A stretch of 64,000 nt of DNA from Mycobacterium sp. shizuoka-1 (lineage in GTDB: Bacteria; Actinomycetota; Actinomycetes; Mycobacteriales; Mycobacteriaceae). Below, one piece after another: positions 29,537 through 38,120 of the stretch. Location: positions 34,325 through 98,324 of the forward strand of contig NZ_BEWG01000031.1 in the NCBI RefSeq assembly GCF_002723835.1, written 5' to 3'. Made by a program: the position numbers and the translations under genes. Every line of letters starts with the position of its first letter. Position 1 is the stretch's first letter. Below the pieces are notes generated by a model that was not told where the DNA came from, ran no database searches, and saw only the letters and a list, made by a program, of their open reading frames with translations.

Positions 29537-30898
29537 TCAGGGCGCCGCTGGCTCGCGCGCCATCACCTCGGCGGCCGCGCGCTCACCCGAGCGGACGGCG
29601 CCGTCGACCCACCCGCACATCACCGCCGACGACTCGGTGCCCGCCCAATGGAGGCGGCCACAGGGTTCCCGCAGGGCGGGACCGAATTCGGTGAGCACGC
29701 CCGGCGGGGCGTGGCTGAGCATCCCGCCGCCGGAATACCGTTCGACGGTCCAGTCCTGATCCAGGAAACTTATTGGGCTGGAAGCTCTTTGGCCGAACCG
29801 CTCGACGAGGTTGGCCACCACCTCGGCGCGACGCCGGTCGGCGTCCATCGTCGAGTAGCGGCGGGCCTGCGGGCCTTCGGTGATCACACACATCACCCCG
29901 GGCCGGGGCTGGTCGGTGGACGCGTCGATGGTCAACGTGGCCAGCGTGCCGGGCGCAAAGCTTTGGCCGGTCAGCCCGTCGGCGCGCCAGAACGGTTCGT
30001 CGTAGACCACGTTGATCTTGACGACGGCACCGCTGGGCATGCGCTGATGCAGAAACGACCGATCCACCGGCAGCATCGGCTCGTAGAGGATGTGGCTGGC
30101 GATCGCGATCGGCACCGCCACGACGGCGCGGCGGGCGCGCACGGTCGTGTCCTCGGCCTCCACGGTCACGCCGTCGTCGTCCTGGACGATGCGGCGCACC
30201 GGCGTGCTCAGCCGGATCGCGTCACCGAGTCCGGCGGCCATGGCACCCGAGACCGCCCCCATGCCGCCGACGATGCGGGAATCCTGCGAGGCGTCCTTGA
30301 TGCCCAGCACGAACGACGGGCCGCCGCCGGAGGCCATCTGGTACAGGGCGAACAGCATCGAGACTTCAGAGGCCGCCGAGGTGTACAGGCCCGAAATCGC
30401 GGCCTCCAGCAACGTGTGCGCCGGTTTGGACAGGGTGCGGTCGCTCAGCCACTCGGCAAAGCTGATGCGGTCCAGCTTGTCGGCGTTCTTGGCGTCCCAC
30501 GGTGCGTCCAGCGGGATCGTCTTGCACAACCGGCCCAGATCGAGAAAGACGGCGCCGATGTTGAGGGCCGCCCACGGGCTCATCGTCAACGGAATGGTGC
30601 CCTCGTAGCGGTAGTGCTTGCCGTCGACGACCATCATCGCCTCGCCGTCGACGTACTGCTTGTAGCTGCCGACGCCGAACTCCGTCATCAAAGCTTTGAT
30701 CGCATCCTGACCGGGACCGATCCAGGCGCCTCCCCGGTCGATGAAGCTGCCGCCGGGGCCCTCGACGGTGTAGGTTCGCCCGCCGACACGGTCCCGGGCC
30801 TCCAGCAGCGCCACCGACCGCCCCGCTTGTTTAAGTCGAAGCGCCGCGGTCAGCCCGGCGAAGCCCGCGCCCACCACGCAGATCTCGACATCGGCCAT
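29537..30898 (-). CDS. Flavin-containing monoamine oxidase
   Basis: 453 aa. The N-terminal FAD dinucleotide site is VVGAGFAGLTAALRLKQAG (about 8-26), followed by LLEARDRVGGRTYT, and the C-terminal FAD contact is HWAGTESS (about 420-428). It oxidises amines to aldehydes with release of H2O2 and ammonia. No export signal. Family also present in M. tuberculosis (AofH, Rv3170), but this copy is in the accessory stretch. Divergent from the lipase-like gene; 84 nt separate the two starts. Confidence 0.88.
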   Translation of the reverse strand: MADVEICVVGAGFAGLTAALRLKQAGRSVALLEARDRVGGRTYTVEGPGGSFIDRGGAWIGPGQDAIKALMTEFGVGSYKQYVDGEAMMVVDGKHYRYEGTIPLTMSPWAALNIGAVFLDLGRLCKTIPLDAPWDAKNADKLDRISFAEWLSDRTLSKPAHTLLEAAISGLYTSAASEVSMLFALYQMASGGGPSFVLGIKDASQDSRIVGGMGAVSGAMAAGLGDAIRLSTPVRRIVQDDDGVTVEAEDTTVRARRAVVAVPIAIASHILYEPMLPVDRSFLHQRMPSGAVVKINVVYDEPFWRADGLTGQSFAPGTLATLTIDASTDQPRPGVMCVITEGPQARRYSTMDADRRRAEVVANLVERFGQRASSPISFLDQDWTVERYSGGGMLSHAPPGVLTEFGPALREPCGRLHWAGTESSAVMCGWVDGAVRSGERAAAEVMAREPAAP

Positions 30899-30982
30899 GA
30901 TTCATCGTGCGCCCGCCGCAGCGCCAGCCGCGGGTGTTTGGCAAAGTATGAGGCTGCTCGCCGCACGGTCCCGGGAGGACGA

Positions 30983-32467
30983 TTGAGCTCCGAGAGCACC
31001 GACACCGCGATCCGCACCGCCGTGGTCTTCGTCCACGGTCTGCTCGAACGCCGGCCGATGGACACGTTGGACTCCTTCGCCAAGACGGTGCTGGCGCCCC
31101 AGTCGGGCGGTTGGGAGTACTACCCACGGCCGGTCGAGATCACCGACTCCTACGAAGCGCGCCGCTACGTCGTGCCTGCGGCGGGCGTCGAGCTCTACGA
31201 ATACGACTGGTCGTTTCTGATGACCAGTGGGAGGTACGCGGGATTCGTTCCGGCGCTCGGTCGGGTGTTCCTGCGCAGGCCGCGCCACGTGCCCGACCCG
31301 CTGTTCGGGATCTGGCGGGTGACGTGGCTGGCGGTGCTGGTCCCGCTCGCGGTGCTGGTGGGTGTGCTGGTGGTGGGAGGTTTCCTCCTGCAGACCGGGG
31401 TGGCCGGGTGGATCATCGGGCTGGTCACCAGCGTGGTGGTCCTCAGCGTCGCGCTGGCCGTGCTCCGGATGGCACCACGAGCGTTGATTCGCAGTTTTTT
31501 GACCACCGGGTTCATCAACGTTGCCCGCTATTTCGATCCGGCGGTGCCCGAGTCGCACGCCGCCCGGCGGGCGATCCGCGGTGGTCTCGTCGATCTGCTG
31601 TACACGCTGCACCAAGGCCGCTACGCCCGAATCGTTGTGGTGGGCCACGGAATCGGCGGTTACATCGCCTATGACGCGCTGACCACGTTGTGGGAGGAGA
31701 CGCACGAGCTGCGTGCGGCACCCGACGAGAGCGGCTGCGGTCTGGGGGCGTTGGGCCGGCTCGAGGCGGCGGCCGACCGGCTGAGCGCCGAGCCGGATGC
31801 GGATGATGCGCTCGACGCCTTCCGGGCCGAACAGTTCGACCTGTGGCGTGATCTCAGAGCGCAGGGAAATCCCTGGCGGATAACAGATTTCGTCACTGTC
31901 GGAACGCCGATGGCACTGGCTGACCTGTTCATCGGCCGCCCGCCGATGCTGTCCGGGCTGACCGGCACCGATGCCCGGCGCCACGAGTTGTTCGACCGGC
32001 TGACCCGCCGCGGTGTCGTGGTCCGGTGCCCGCCCCGGTCGGAAGCACTGCCTGCCGACGCCGTCGAGGCCGGGCCGGCCGACTACGGCGTCGACGCCTC
32101 GGGCGCGACGGTGCTGGGTGCGCAGTCGCCGTTCGCGGTGACGCGGTGGACCAACATCTGGTTTCCGGTGCGCCGCGGTAGCATTCGCGGTGACTGGTTC
32201 GGTGGCGTGCTACGCCCGCTGTTTGGTCCCGGCATCCGCGAGATCGCCGTGAGCGGCAACCTGCCGCAGCGGCTGCGCCCCGGTGCGCCGCAGACGGGGT
32301 ATTTCACCCAGCCGGATCGTGACGCCCCGGGTGACGTGGCGTTCCATCTGCGCGAAGTGCTTGCCCTGGACGATCATTCGGGTCTCGATGTCTCGGTGAG
32401 CGCACCCGAGCCGGACCCGGCGACGGTGGGCCGGGTGGTGTACCGGTCGTGGCAACGCAGCATGTGA
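30983..32467 (+). CDS. Membrane-associated alpha/beta-hydrolase-like protein lacking the nucleophile Ser
   Basis: 494 aa from TTG 30983, chosen for the strong GGAGGA at 30974-30979; the open frame continues upstream only as non-coding shadow. The N-terminus has the hydrolase first strand AVVFVHGLLE (13-22). Two hydrophobic helices lie at about 113-136 and 140-165. The elbow reads VVVGHGIGGYIAYDAL (218-233), so the usual GHSxGG serine is Gly223. A later TVGTPMALAD segment also fits lipase-like folds. Either a pseudo-hydrolase or a member of an uncharacterised family. Function unknown. Confidence 0.75.
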   Translation: MSSESTDTAIRTAVVFVHGLLERRPMDTLDSFAKTVLAPQSGGWEYYPRPVEITDSYEARRYVVPAAGVELYEYDWSFLMTSGRYAGFVPALGRVFLRRPRHVPDPLFGIWRVTWLAVLVPLAVLVGVLVVGGFLLQTGVAGWIIGLVTSVVVLSVALAVLRMAPRALIRSFLTTGFINVARYFDPAVPESHAARRAIRGGLVDLLYTLHQGRYARIVVVGHGIGGYIAYDALTTLWEETHELRAAPDESGCGLGALGRLEAAADRLSAEPDADDALDAFRAEQFDLWRDLRAQGNPWRITDFVTVGTPMALADLFIGRPPMLSGLTGTDARRHELFDRLTRRGVVVRCPPRSEALPADAVEAGPADYGVDASGATVLGAQSPFAVTRWTNIWFPVRRGSIRGDWFGGVLRPLFGPGIREIAVSGNLPQRLRPGAPQTGYFTQPDRDAPGDVAFHLREVLALDDHSGLDVSVSAPEPDPATVGRVVYRSWQRSM

Positions 32468-32480
32468 CATGCGCGTGGAT

Positions 32481-32496
32481 TGTGACGTAGATCACT
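32481..32496 (+). promoter_or_regulatory. CRP/Cmr-like site
   Basis: TGTGACGTAGATCACT matches the TGTGA-N6-TCACA pattern of mycobacterial CRP (Rv3676) sites at nine of ten specified positions, with perfect GTGA/TCAC arms. It starts 14 nt after the stop of the lipase-like gene and lies about 85-100 nt before the small open frame at 32582, so it would act on whatever is transcribed into the otherwise gene-poor stretch. Sequence match only. Confidence 0.5.
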
Positions 32497-32581
32497 GCCG
32501 ACGTGTGAACCGCCGGGACGGCGCAGCTCGTGAACCTAGGTAGTCCGCCGACGAGGGCGGCTACCGGGAAGGGGCGGGGCA

Positions 32582-32818
32582 ATGACGCTTGCCGCGGCGA
32601 AGGTCATCACGGCGACCCTGGTGAACGTACTCGCCACGGCGACAATGCATTCGCCGTCGCTTCCGTCCTGTGCACGGGCCGCCGCGAGCGCGGCGTCGCC
32701 GGGCTTCAGTCAGCAGGTGGCGCTGCAGGTGATCGTGCCGCGCGACCAGCCAATGCCGTTCAGGGGTGTCGGCGTGCCCCACGCCGTCAGCGCACTTCCG
32801 CAGACGCCCGCGCCCTAG
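32582..32818 (+). CDS. Possible small open frame, doubtful
   Basis: 78 codons from ATG 32582 with a G-rich AAGGGGCGGGG upstream that could act as a ribosome site. The product is Ala-rich with a weakly hydrophobic N-terminus (MTLAAAKVITATLVNVLATA) and no recognised domain. Antisense frames of similar length exist in the same place, as expected by chance in this GC range. Listed only because a CRP-like site lies upstream and the region is otherwise empty. Confidence 0.22.
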   Translation: MTLAAAKVITATLVNVLATATMHSPSLPSCARAAASAASPGFSQQVALQVIVPRDQPMPFRGVGVPHAVSALPQTPAP

Positions 32819-32884
32819 TGTCCCGAGTCGTCAATTCGTTGGCACCGATCGACACCGACCGCGCTCACAGATAAGCGCCGTCAC

Positions 32885-32941
32885 CGAGATCTGCAGGAGG
32901 GCTGTGTTTAGGCTCCAGCCACAGCCCTCCTGCAGGTCTCG
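32885..32941. terminator. Long inverted repeat / strong hairpin
   Basis: Arms of 22 bp (32885-32906 and 32920-32941) with one T/G wobble, including a perfect 16-bp inner arm CTGCAGGAGGGCTGTG, enclose a 13-nt loop. No U-tract follows. It may be a mycobacterial I-type terminator for a transcript entering from the left, a 5' leader structure for the gene at 33016, or a small mobile palindrome. Confidence 0.6.
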
Positions 32942-33015
32942 CGCGCGTCGCGCCTCGTGTCGAATAAGGGGCACTACCGGGTTTGGCCGCCCGCCGGTTC
33001 GGACATCATGAAACG

Positions 33016-33726
33016 GTGAAACTGCTGCCCACCCCTGAGGTGACTCTCACCGACACCGACGTCGAAGAGGCGCTCGGACGTGCCGTCGCGGTGATCAATC
33101 CCTTGCTGGACGTGTTGTGGGGGACCGACCCTCTCGGACTGAAGCGGCAGATCCCGCCCAACGCCGTCTCCTGGGTGCTCAACGCGGCCGACATCCCAGG
33201 CACCCTGGCGTGGGACGAGCTCAGTACCGACGAGCGGATCGGCTGGTGGGTGTGGCGGGTCGGCGCAGTGAACACCGTCGCGGTGGCCTTCCCCGGCGTG
33301 CTGGGCGTCGTCGGACGCCGACTGCCGATCCAGGATCTCCTGGGCTTCGCCAGCCAGGCGATCGTGCTGTGCGCCGTCGCCCGTGAGCTGGGTGTCACCG
33401 ACCACCGGCGCCAGGTCCGGATGCTCGCGTCGGTGCTGTGCGGGCGGGACCTGTCGGTCGTGGTCCGCGAGGCCGACCATGGCAAGCCGGTGACCGTCGC
33501 GTTCACGCCGTTCGGCATCGCCTCGGCGCTGTGGAAGCTGGTCGGCGTGCTCGACGCCGTCGGTGACGAACTCGCCAAGCGGCCGCACCCGCGCGCTCCG
33601 TTCCGGTACATCGCGATGTTGCCCGCGGTCGGTGCGGTGGCCGCCTACCTGGGCGAATGCGGTGCCCTGTCTCGTGCGGCCAAAGCCGGCCGACGGTGGG
33701 TCGAGCGGCCAGGCGGACCGCACTAG
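33016..33726 (+). CDS. Conserved hypothetical protein
   Basis: 236 aa from GTG 33016; an ATG at 33008 is out of frame and earlier in-frame starts fall in less coding-like sequence. Mostly helical and moderately hydrophobic, for example VGAVNTVAVAFPGVLGVVG (about 94-112) and FRYIAMLPAVGAVAAYLG (about 201-218), but with charged stretches between, so it may be peripheral. No family recognised. A weak 6-bp hairpin (33714-33732) covers its stop. It lies between the hairpin region and the aerolysin-like gene. Confidence 0.72.
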   Translation: MKLLPTPEVTLTDTDVEEALGRAVAVINPLLDVLWGTDPLGLKRQIPPNAVSWVLNAADIPGTLAWDELSTDERIGWWVWRVGAVNTVAVAFPGVLGVVGRRLPIQDLLGFASQAIVLCAVARELGVTDHRRQVRMLASVLCGRDLSVVVREADHGKPVTVAFTPFGIASALWKLVGVLDAVGDELAKRPHPRAPFRYIAMLPAVGAVAAYLGECGALSRAAKAGRRWVERPGGPH

Positions 33727-33775
33727 GGTCCGAGCCGGCCTGGCAAAAAACAAACGTTGGATGACATGTCGGCCG

Positions 33776-33830
33776 TTTGCTAGCAAATTATCGTGCGGCA
33801 CGCTATAACTTTGCTTGCCGATAATCTCTG
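33776..33830 (+). promoter_or_regulatory. AT-rich promoter region of the aerolysin-like gene
   Basis: The 182-nt gap 33727-33908 is markedly AT-rich for this genome. It contains TTGCTA (33777-33782) and hexamers TATAAC (33804-33809) and GATAAT (33820-33825) that resemble a mycobacterial -10. Spacing to the -35-like hexamer is not ideal, so the exact promoter is uncertain. The gene itself has a strong AAGGAGG at 33898-33904. Confidence 0.4.
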
Positions 33831-33908
33831 CCTGAGCGATTCCGCTCTCTTCTCTTCGAGATTCGCATGCGTGAGTCGGGATGACGCATGTCCTTCCAAG
33901 GAGGATGT

Positions 33909-35597
33909 ATGCACGCAATTTGGGTCCCGAGGCTCGCGGCCGCCGCTTTTACACTGGGCGTTGGTGCCGCGGTGCTGAGCGGCGCCAGCGAGGCTGCTGC
34001 CGCACCGGACTCCGGCACGAATTCAACCGCCGGATCACCATCACATGCCTCGAGTGCACGACCGAGCAAAGCCGTGAGCGGCACTGCCAAGACCGCACCG
34101 ACATCGTCGCGTGCCAAGTCGAATACCAAGGTCCATGCGACCGCGACCAGCTCGCGCGCGGCGGCCGCATCGGCGCAGAAGTCGACCGATTCGGGTGACC
34201 AGGCGGCCACCCCTGCGTCAGCTGTGCTTCAACAGCCCAAGTCATCGATGGTGCCGAATCAATTGTCGATGTTCCTGAAGCACCCCGCCGACGTGACTAC
34301 GGCCGCCGCGGCCGTCTTGCTCGGCTACGCGCCCGATGACCTGTACGACTCACGTGGCCTGCCGCCCCTGCGGACGATCATCGAGCACGCAGTCACCGCG
34401 GTGCGCCGCCAATTGAATGGCGATGCGCCCAATGTTGCTCCTACGGCGCGACCGGTGCAGGTCCACGAGTTCAGCAATGGCGAGGTCATCGGCGACCTGA
34501 TGCCGTCGGATGCCAACGGCGACAAGCTGACCTACTCGGTGGTCGGCGAACCGGCCGATGGCACCTTCGTCATCAACAAAAACGGCACCTACTACTACAA
34601 GCCGAGCGTCGAGTTCGCCAATACCGGTGGTGTCGACGTCGTTCAGGTCGCGATTGACGACGGTGCCACGAGCACCGTCGTCAACGTGCCGATCACGGTC
34701 GCTGCCGGAGTCACCATCTACAAGGGTTTCGACATCAACAACGTCACCTCGGAGAGGGTGACGCTCACCGGTTACACCAGCACCGGAGATCTGTACAAGC
34801 CACCAACCACGCCGAGCACCTACGGTTCGATCGATTCGGTGCACATCAACGTGGCGCAGTACATCTTCAGCTCGGTCGTGGTGGGTGTTGGCTTCACCGG
34901 CGAGGCGGGTGAACTCTGGACGGTCTATCTCCGCACGCCGCCCGCAGCCATTCTCGACGACAATGCCTCGACCTGGTGTGCCAGCGCCGGCGGCTCATGC
35001 AGCGCGCCGGCCAAAAACCAGTGGATCGACCTGATGGATGGTGGCGATGTCCATGTGATCAGGGTCGGTCCCGATGACCCGGTGCGGCAGGCGGAGTTGC
35101 TCTACAAGCTGTGCCCCGACGGTGGACGTTTCAGCTGCAATTTCGTCACCGGCCTCAAGCCTGAGGAAACCGTCTTTCTGAATAAACATCTGGTCGGCTT
35201 GGTGAACAACAACGGCAGCGGCAATCTGGCGTGGGAAAGCAGCAAGACCGAGACCGTGTCGGAAACGACGAGCATCGGCGGTGGCGCCGAGCTGTCCGGC
35301 ACGCTCGCCAAGCTGATCAACCTCAAGATCACCAGTGCCTATCGGCATGATTGGACGAGTTCCATCCAGGTCACCAGCAAGTGGAGCTATCAGGTCCAGC
35401 CGTACACCAGGCTCGAGGTCTACGCATCTGACCCGTATTACCGCGTCTGGGGCAACTTCACCATCCGCGCGGGGAACACCATCTACGAGATCCAGGACGT
35501 CAACTTCGACACGCCTGTCTCGGGCCTGGCAGCCGAACTCGATACCAAGACGACGCCGATACCGCACGCCTCGGCACCGGACTCCGCGGCCGTCTGA
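33909..35597 (+). CDS. Secreted cadherin/Ig-like protein with aerolysin/ETX-type C-terminal module
   Basis: 562 aa from ATG 33909 after AAGGAGG (gap 4 nt). Order: signal peptide (1-33, ending ASEAAAA-PD); Ser/Ala/Thr-rich disordered region (34-110); short helix region (115-170); a cadherin/VCBS-like beta domain (177-264; SDANGDKLTYSV, DGTFVINKNGTYYYKP); an unassigned domain (265-435) with cysteines C357, C364, C402, C410; and a Ser/Thr-rich beta region (440-530). The last resembles the membrane-insertion half of aerolysin/epsilon-toxin-like proteins: alternating polar strands TETVSETTSIGGGAEL and DWTSSIQVTSKWSYQV, the QPYTRLEV turn, then WGNFTIRAG. The pore-forming assignment is inference from pattern; export and the beta domain are direct. 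Confidence 0.78.
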   Translation: MHAIWVPRLAAAAFTLGVGAAVLSGASEAAAAPDSGTNSTAGSPSHASSARPSKAVSGTAKTAPTSSRAKSNTKVHATATSSRAAAASAQKSTDSGDQAATPASAVLQQPKSSMVPNQLSMFLKHPADVTTAAAAVLLGYAPDDLYDSRGLPPLRTIIEHAVTAVRRQLNGDAPNVAPTARPVQVHEFSNGEVIGDLMPSDANGDKLTYSVVGEPADGTFVINKNGTYYYKPSVEFANTGGVDVVQVAIDDGATSTVVNVPITVAAGVTIYKGFDINNVTSERVTLTGYTSTGDLYKPPTTPSTYGSIDSVHINVAQYIFSSVVVGVGFTGEAGELWTVYLRTPPAAILDDNASTWCASAGGSCSAPAKNQWIDLMDGGDVHVIRVGPDDPVRQAELLYKLCPDGGRFSCNFVTGLKPEETVFLNKHLVGLVNNNGSGNLAWESSKTETVSETTSIGGGAELSGTLAKLINLKITSAYRHDWTSSIQVTSKWSYQVQPYTRLEVYASDPYYRVWGNFTIRAGNTIYEIQDVNFDTPVSGLAAELDTKTTPIPHASAPDSAAV

Positions 35598-35618
35598 TCG
35601 GTAGGAACTGACCGCAGG

Positions 35619-35648
35619 AGCCCCGCCGAATCGCTGTTCGGCGGGGCT
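35619..35648 (+). terminator. Hairpin terminator
   Basis: Perfect 12-bp stem AGCCCCGCCGAA / TTCGGCGGGGCT with a 6-nt loop (TCGCTG), 22 nt after the stop of the aerolysin-like gene and before the tRNA-Gly 3' end. It can end transcription from the left and, by symmetry, tRNA-Gly transcription from the right. Only a short T run follows. Confidence 0.75.
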
Positions 35649-35663
35649 TCGCGCCGGTCCTGA

Positions 35664-35737
35664 TGGAGCGGGCGACGGGAATCGAACCCGCGTAGCTAGT
35701 TTGGAAGACTAGGGCTCTACCATTGAGCTACGCCCGC
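35664..35737 (-). tRNA. tRNA-Gly (TCC)
   Basis: The minus strand reads GCGGGCG, D-arm TAGCTCAATGGTAGAG, anticodon arm with loop CTTCCAA (anticodon TCC), T-arm GGTTCGATTCC and acceptor CGCCCGC, discriminator T and an encoded CCA. All four stems pair fully. 71 nt plus CCA. Confidence 0.95.
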
Positions 35738-35871
35738 GTGCTTGCGCGAGCCCAAATGTACCGGCGCCGACCTGATCAAATCCAATCGGCCCACCTGAGA
35801 GCGCGTCGTCGAGGTCGATTGCCGCTGAACAGGCTCATGCCCGTAGGATTCGGGCGCGAGAAAGACAGCAC

Positions 35872-35945
35872 CGGGGTGTAGCGCAGCTTGGTAGCGCATC
35901 CGCTTTGGGAGCGGAAGGCCGCAGGTTCAAATCCTGTCACCCCGA
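35872..35945 (+). tRNA. tRNA-Pro (TGG)
   Basis: Acceptor CGGGGTG/CACCCCG, D-arm TAGCGCAGCTTGGTAGCGC, anticodon stem TCCGC/GCGGA with loop TTTGGGA (anticodon TGG), T-arm AGGTTCAAATCCT, discriminator A; CCA is not encoded. Divergent from tRNA-Gly with a 134-nt gap that must hold both promoters, and 51 nt before tig. Confidence 0.95.
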
Positions 35946-35996
35946 CACGCCCGAACACGTCCCATACGAAACAGGATCGACCCGAGGAGTACAGCA

Positions 35997-37415
35997 GTGA
36001 AGAGCACCGTCGAGAAGTTGAGCCCGACTCGGGTTCGCATCAACGTGGAGGTGCCCTTCACGGAATTGCAGCCTGACTTCGACCGGGCCTACAAGGAGCT
36101 CGCCAAGCAGGTCCGGCTGCCCGGGTTCCGTCCGGGTAAGGCCCCGGCCAAGCTGCTCGAAGCCCGCATCGGCCGCGGCGCGGTGCTCGAGCAGGTCGTC
36201 AACGATGCGCTGCCCAGCCGCTACAGCGAGGCCGTCGTCGCCACCGAGGTGACTCCGCTGGGCCAGCCCGAGATCGAGGTCACCAAGATCGAGGACGGCG
36301 AGGAGCTGGTGTTCACCGCCGAGGTCGACGTCCGCCCCGACATCGAGCTGCCCGACCTGAGCTCGCTGAAGATCTCGGTCGAGCCGATCGAGATCAACGA
36401 CGAGGAAGTCGACGCCGAGCTGGAGTCGCTGCGCGCCCGTTTCGGCACCCTCAAGGGTGTCGAGCGGCCCGCCCAGACCGGTGACTTCGTCTCCATCGAC
36501 CTGTCGGCCACCGTCAACGGTGAAGAGCTGCCCGACGCCGCCACCGAAGGCCTGTCGCACGAGGTCGGCTCCGGCCAGCTCATCGACGGTCTCGACGAGG
36601 CCATCGTCGGCCTTGCCGAGGGCGAGTCGAAGGTGTTCACCACCAAGCTGGCCGCCGGCGAGCACGCCGGTGAAGAGGCCGAGGTGACCGTCACCGTCAA
36701 GTCGATCAAGGAGCGCGAGCTTCCCGAGGCCGACGACGAATTCGCGCAGCTGGCAAGCGAGTTCGACACCATCGAAGAGCTGCGTGAGAACCTCGTCGAG
36801 CAGGTGAAGCGGGTCAAGCGCATTCACCAGGCCGAGAAGATCCGCGACAACGCGCTCGAGCTGCTGCTGGAGACCACCGAGGTGCCGCTGCCCGAGGCGA
36901 TCGTGCAGGCGCAGGTCGACCAGACCGTGCACAACGCGATCCACGGGCTCGACCACGACGAGGCCAAGTTCGCCGAGGCGCTGGAGGCTGAGGGCAGCTC
37001 GCGCGAGAAGTTCGACGCCGAGACCCGGGAAGCGGCCGAGAAGGCCGTCAAGACCCAGCTGCTGATGGACGCCATCGCCGACGACCTCGATATCCAGGTC
37101 GGCCAGAACGACCTCACCGAGCGGCTGGTGCTGATGTCGCGGCAGTACGGCATCGAGCCGGCCCAGCTGCTGCAGATCCTGCAGCAGAACAACCAGCTGC
37201 CTGCGATGTTCGCCGACGTGCGCCGCGGGCTGACCGTGGCCGCGGTCGTCGAGGCCGCCACCGTCACCGACACCGACGGCAATGTCGTCGACACCGCCGA
37301 GTTCTTCGGCCCGCCGGCCGAGGAGGACGGTGCCGAGGCGGCCGAGGGCGACACGGACGACGCGAGTGACGAGGCCGGCGAGGCCGCTGAGCAGCAGGCC
37401 GACAAGGCCGAATAA
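35997..37415 (+). CDS. tig: Trigger factor, ribosome-associated chaperone / peptidyl-prolyl isomerase
   Basis: 472 aa from ATG 35997. The N-terminal ribosome-binding domain contains the signature GFRPGKAP (about 44-51). The FKBP-type PPIase domain (about 155-240) starts [13 protein letters not shown] long helical C-terminal chaperone domain follows, then an acidic Glu/Ala/Asp tail (about 440-472). It binds nascent chains at the exit tunnel. Orthologue of Rv2462c, upstream of clpP1 as in M. tuberculosis; a hairpin separates the two genes. Confidence 0.96.
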   Translation: MKSTVEKLSPTRVRINVEVPFTELQPDFDRAYKELAKQVRLPGFRPGKAPAKLLEARIGRGAVLEQVVNDALPSRYSEAVVATEVTPLGQPEIEVTKIEDGEELVFTAEVDVRPDIELPDLSSLKISVEPIEINDEEVDAELESLRARFGTLKGVERPAQTGDFVSIDLSATVNGEELPDAATEGLSHEVGSGQLIDGLDEAIVGLAEGESKVFTTKLAAGEHAGEEAEVTVTVKSIKERELPEADDEFAQLASEFDTIEELRENLVEQVKRVKRIHQAEKIRDNALELLLETTEVPLPEAIVQAQVDQTVHNAIHGLDHDEAKFAEALEAEGSSREKFDAETREAAEKAVKTQLLMDAIADDLDIQVGQNDLTERLVLMSRQYGIEPAQLLQILQQNNQLPAMFADVRRGLTVAAVVEAATVTDTDGNVVDTAEFFGPPAEEDGAEAAEGDTDDASDEAGEAAEQQADKAE

Positions 37416-37428
37416 CGCCGACAGCGAA

Positions 37429-37452
37429 AGCGCACTCTCCTGAGAGTGCGCT
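37429..37452 (+). terminator. Hairpin between tig and clpP1
   Basis: Perfect 10-bp stem AGCGCACTCT / AGAGTGCGCT with the 4-nt loop CCTG, 13 nt after the tig stop. No U-tract. It separates tig from the clpP1P2 transcript, whose promoter should lie between here and 37524. Confidence 0.65.
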
Positions 37453-37523
37453 GCGCGCTGCGTTGGTTAGGGTCGGGTAGTACCTCGAGAGATTCCAGGT
37501 CCGTAGAAAGCAGGTATCAAGTC

Positions 37524-38112
<589 letters not shown>

Positions 38113-38120
<8 letters not shown>

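Larger units (their letters stand above)
32468..33015. other. 548-nt stretch without a secure gene
   Basis: It contains a CRP-like site (32481-32496), a weakly supported 78-codon open frame (32582-32818) and a long inverted repeat (32885-32941). Nothing else recognisable was seen. A non-coding RNA or a leader of the gene at 33016 would fit the arrangement, but neither can be shown from sequence. Confidence 0.5.

Noticed and set aside
29648..30982. Long N-terminal extension of the lipase-like gene
   Set aside because: It lies antisense to the monoamine oxidase and lacks coding character. TTG 30983 has a strong ribosome site.
35664..35945. tRNA pair as an active prophage attachment site
   Set aside because: No integrase, no duplicated tRNA 3' end and no phage genes in the window.
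37440..37523. ClgR operator before clpP1
   Set aside because: GCGCTGCGCGCTGCG loosely recalls the ClgR half-sites, but the match is not good enough and overlaps the hairpin.
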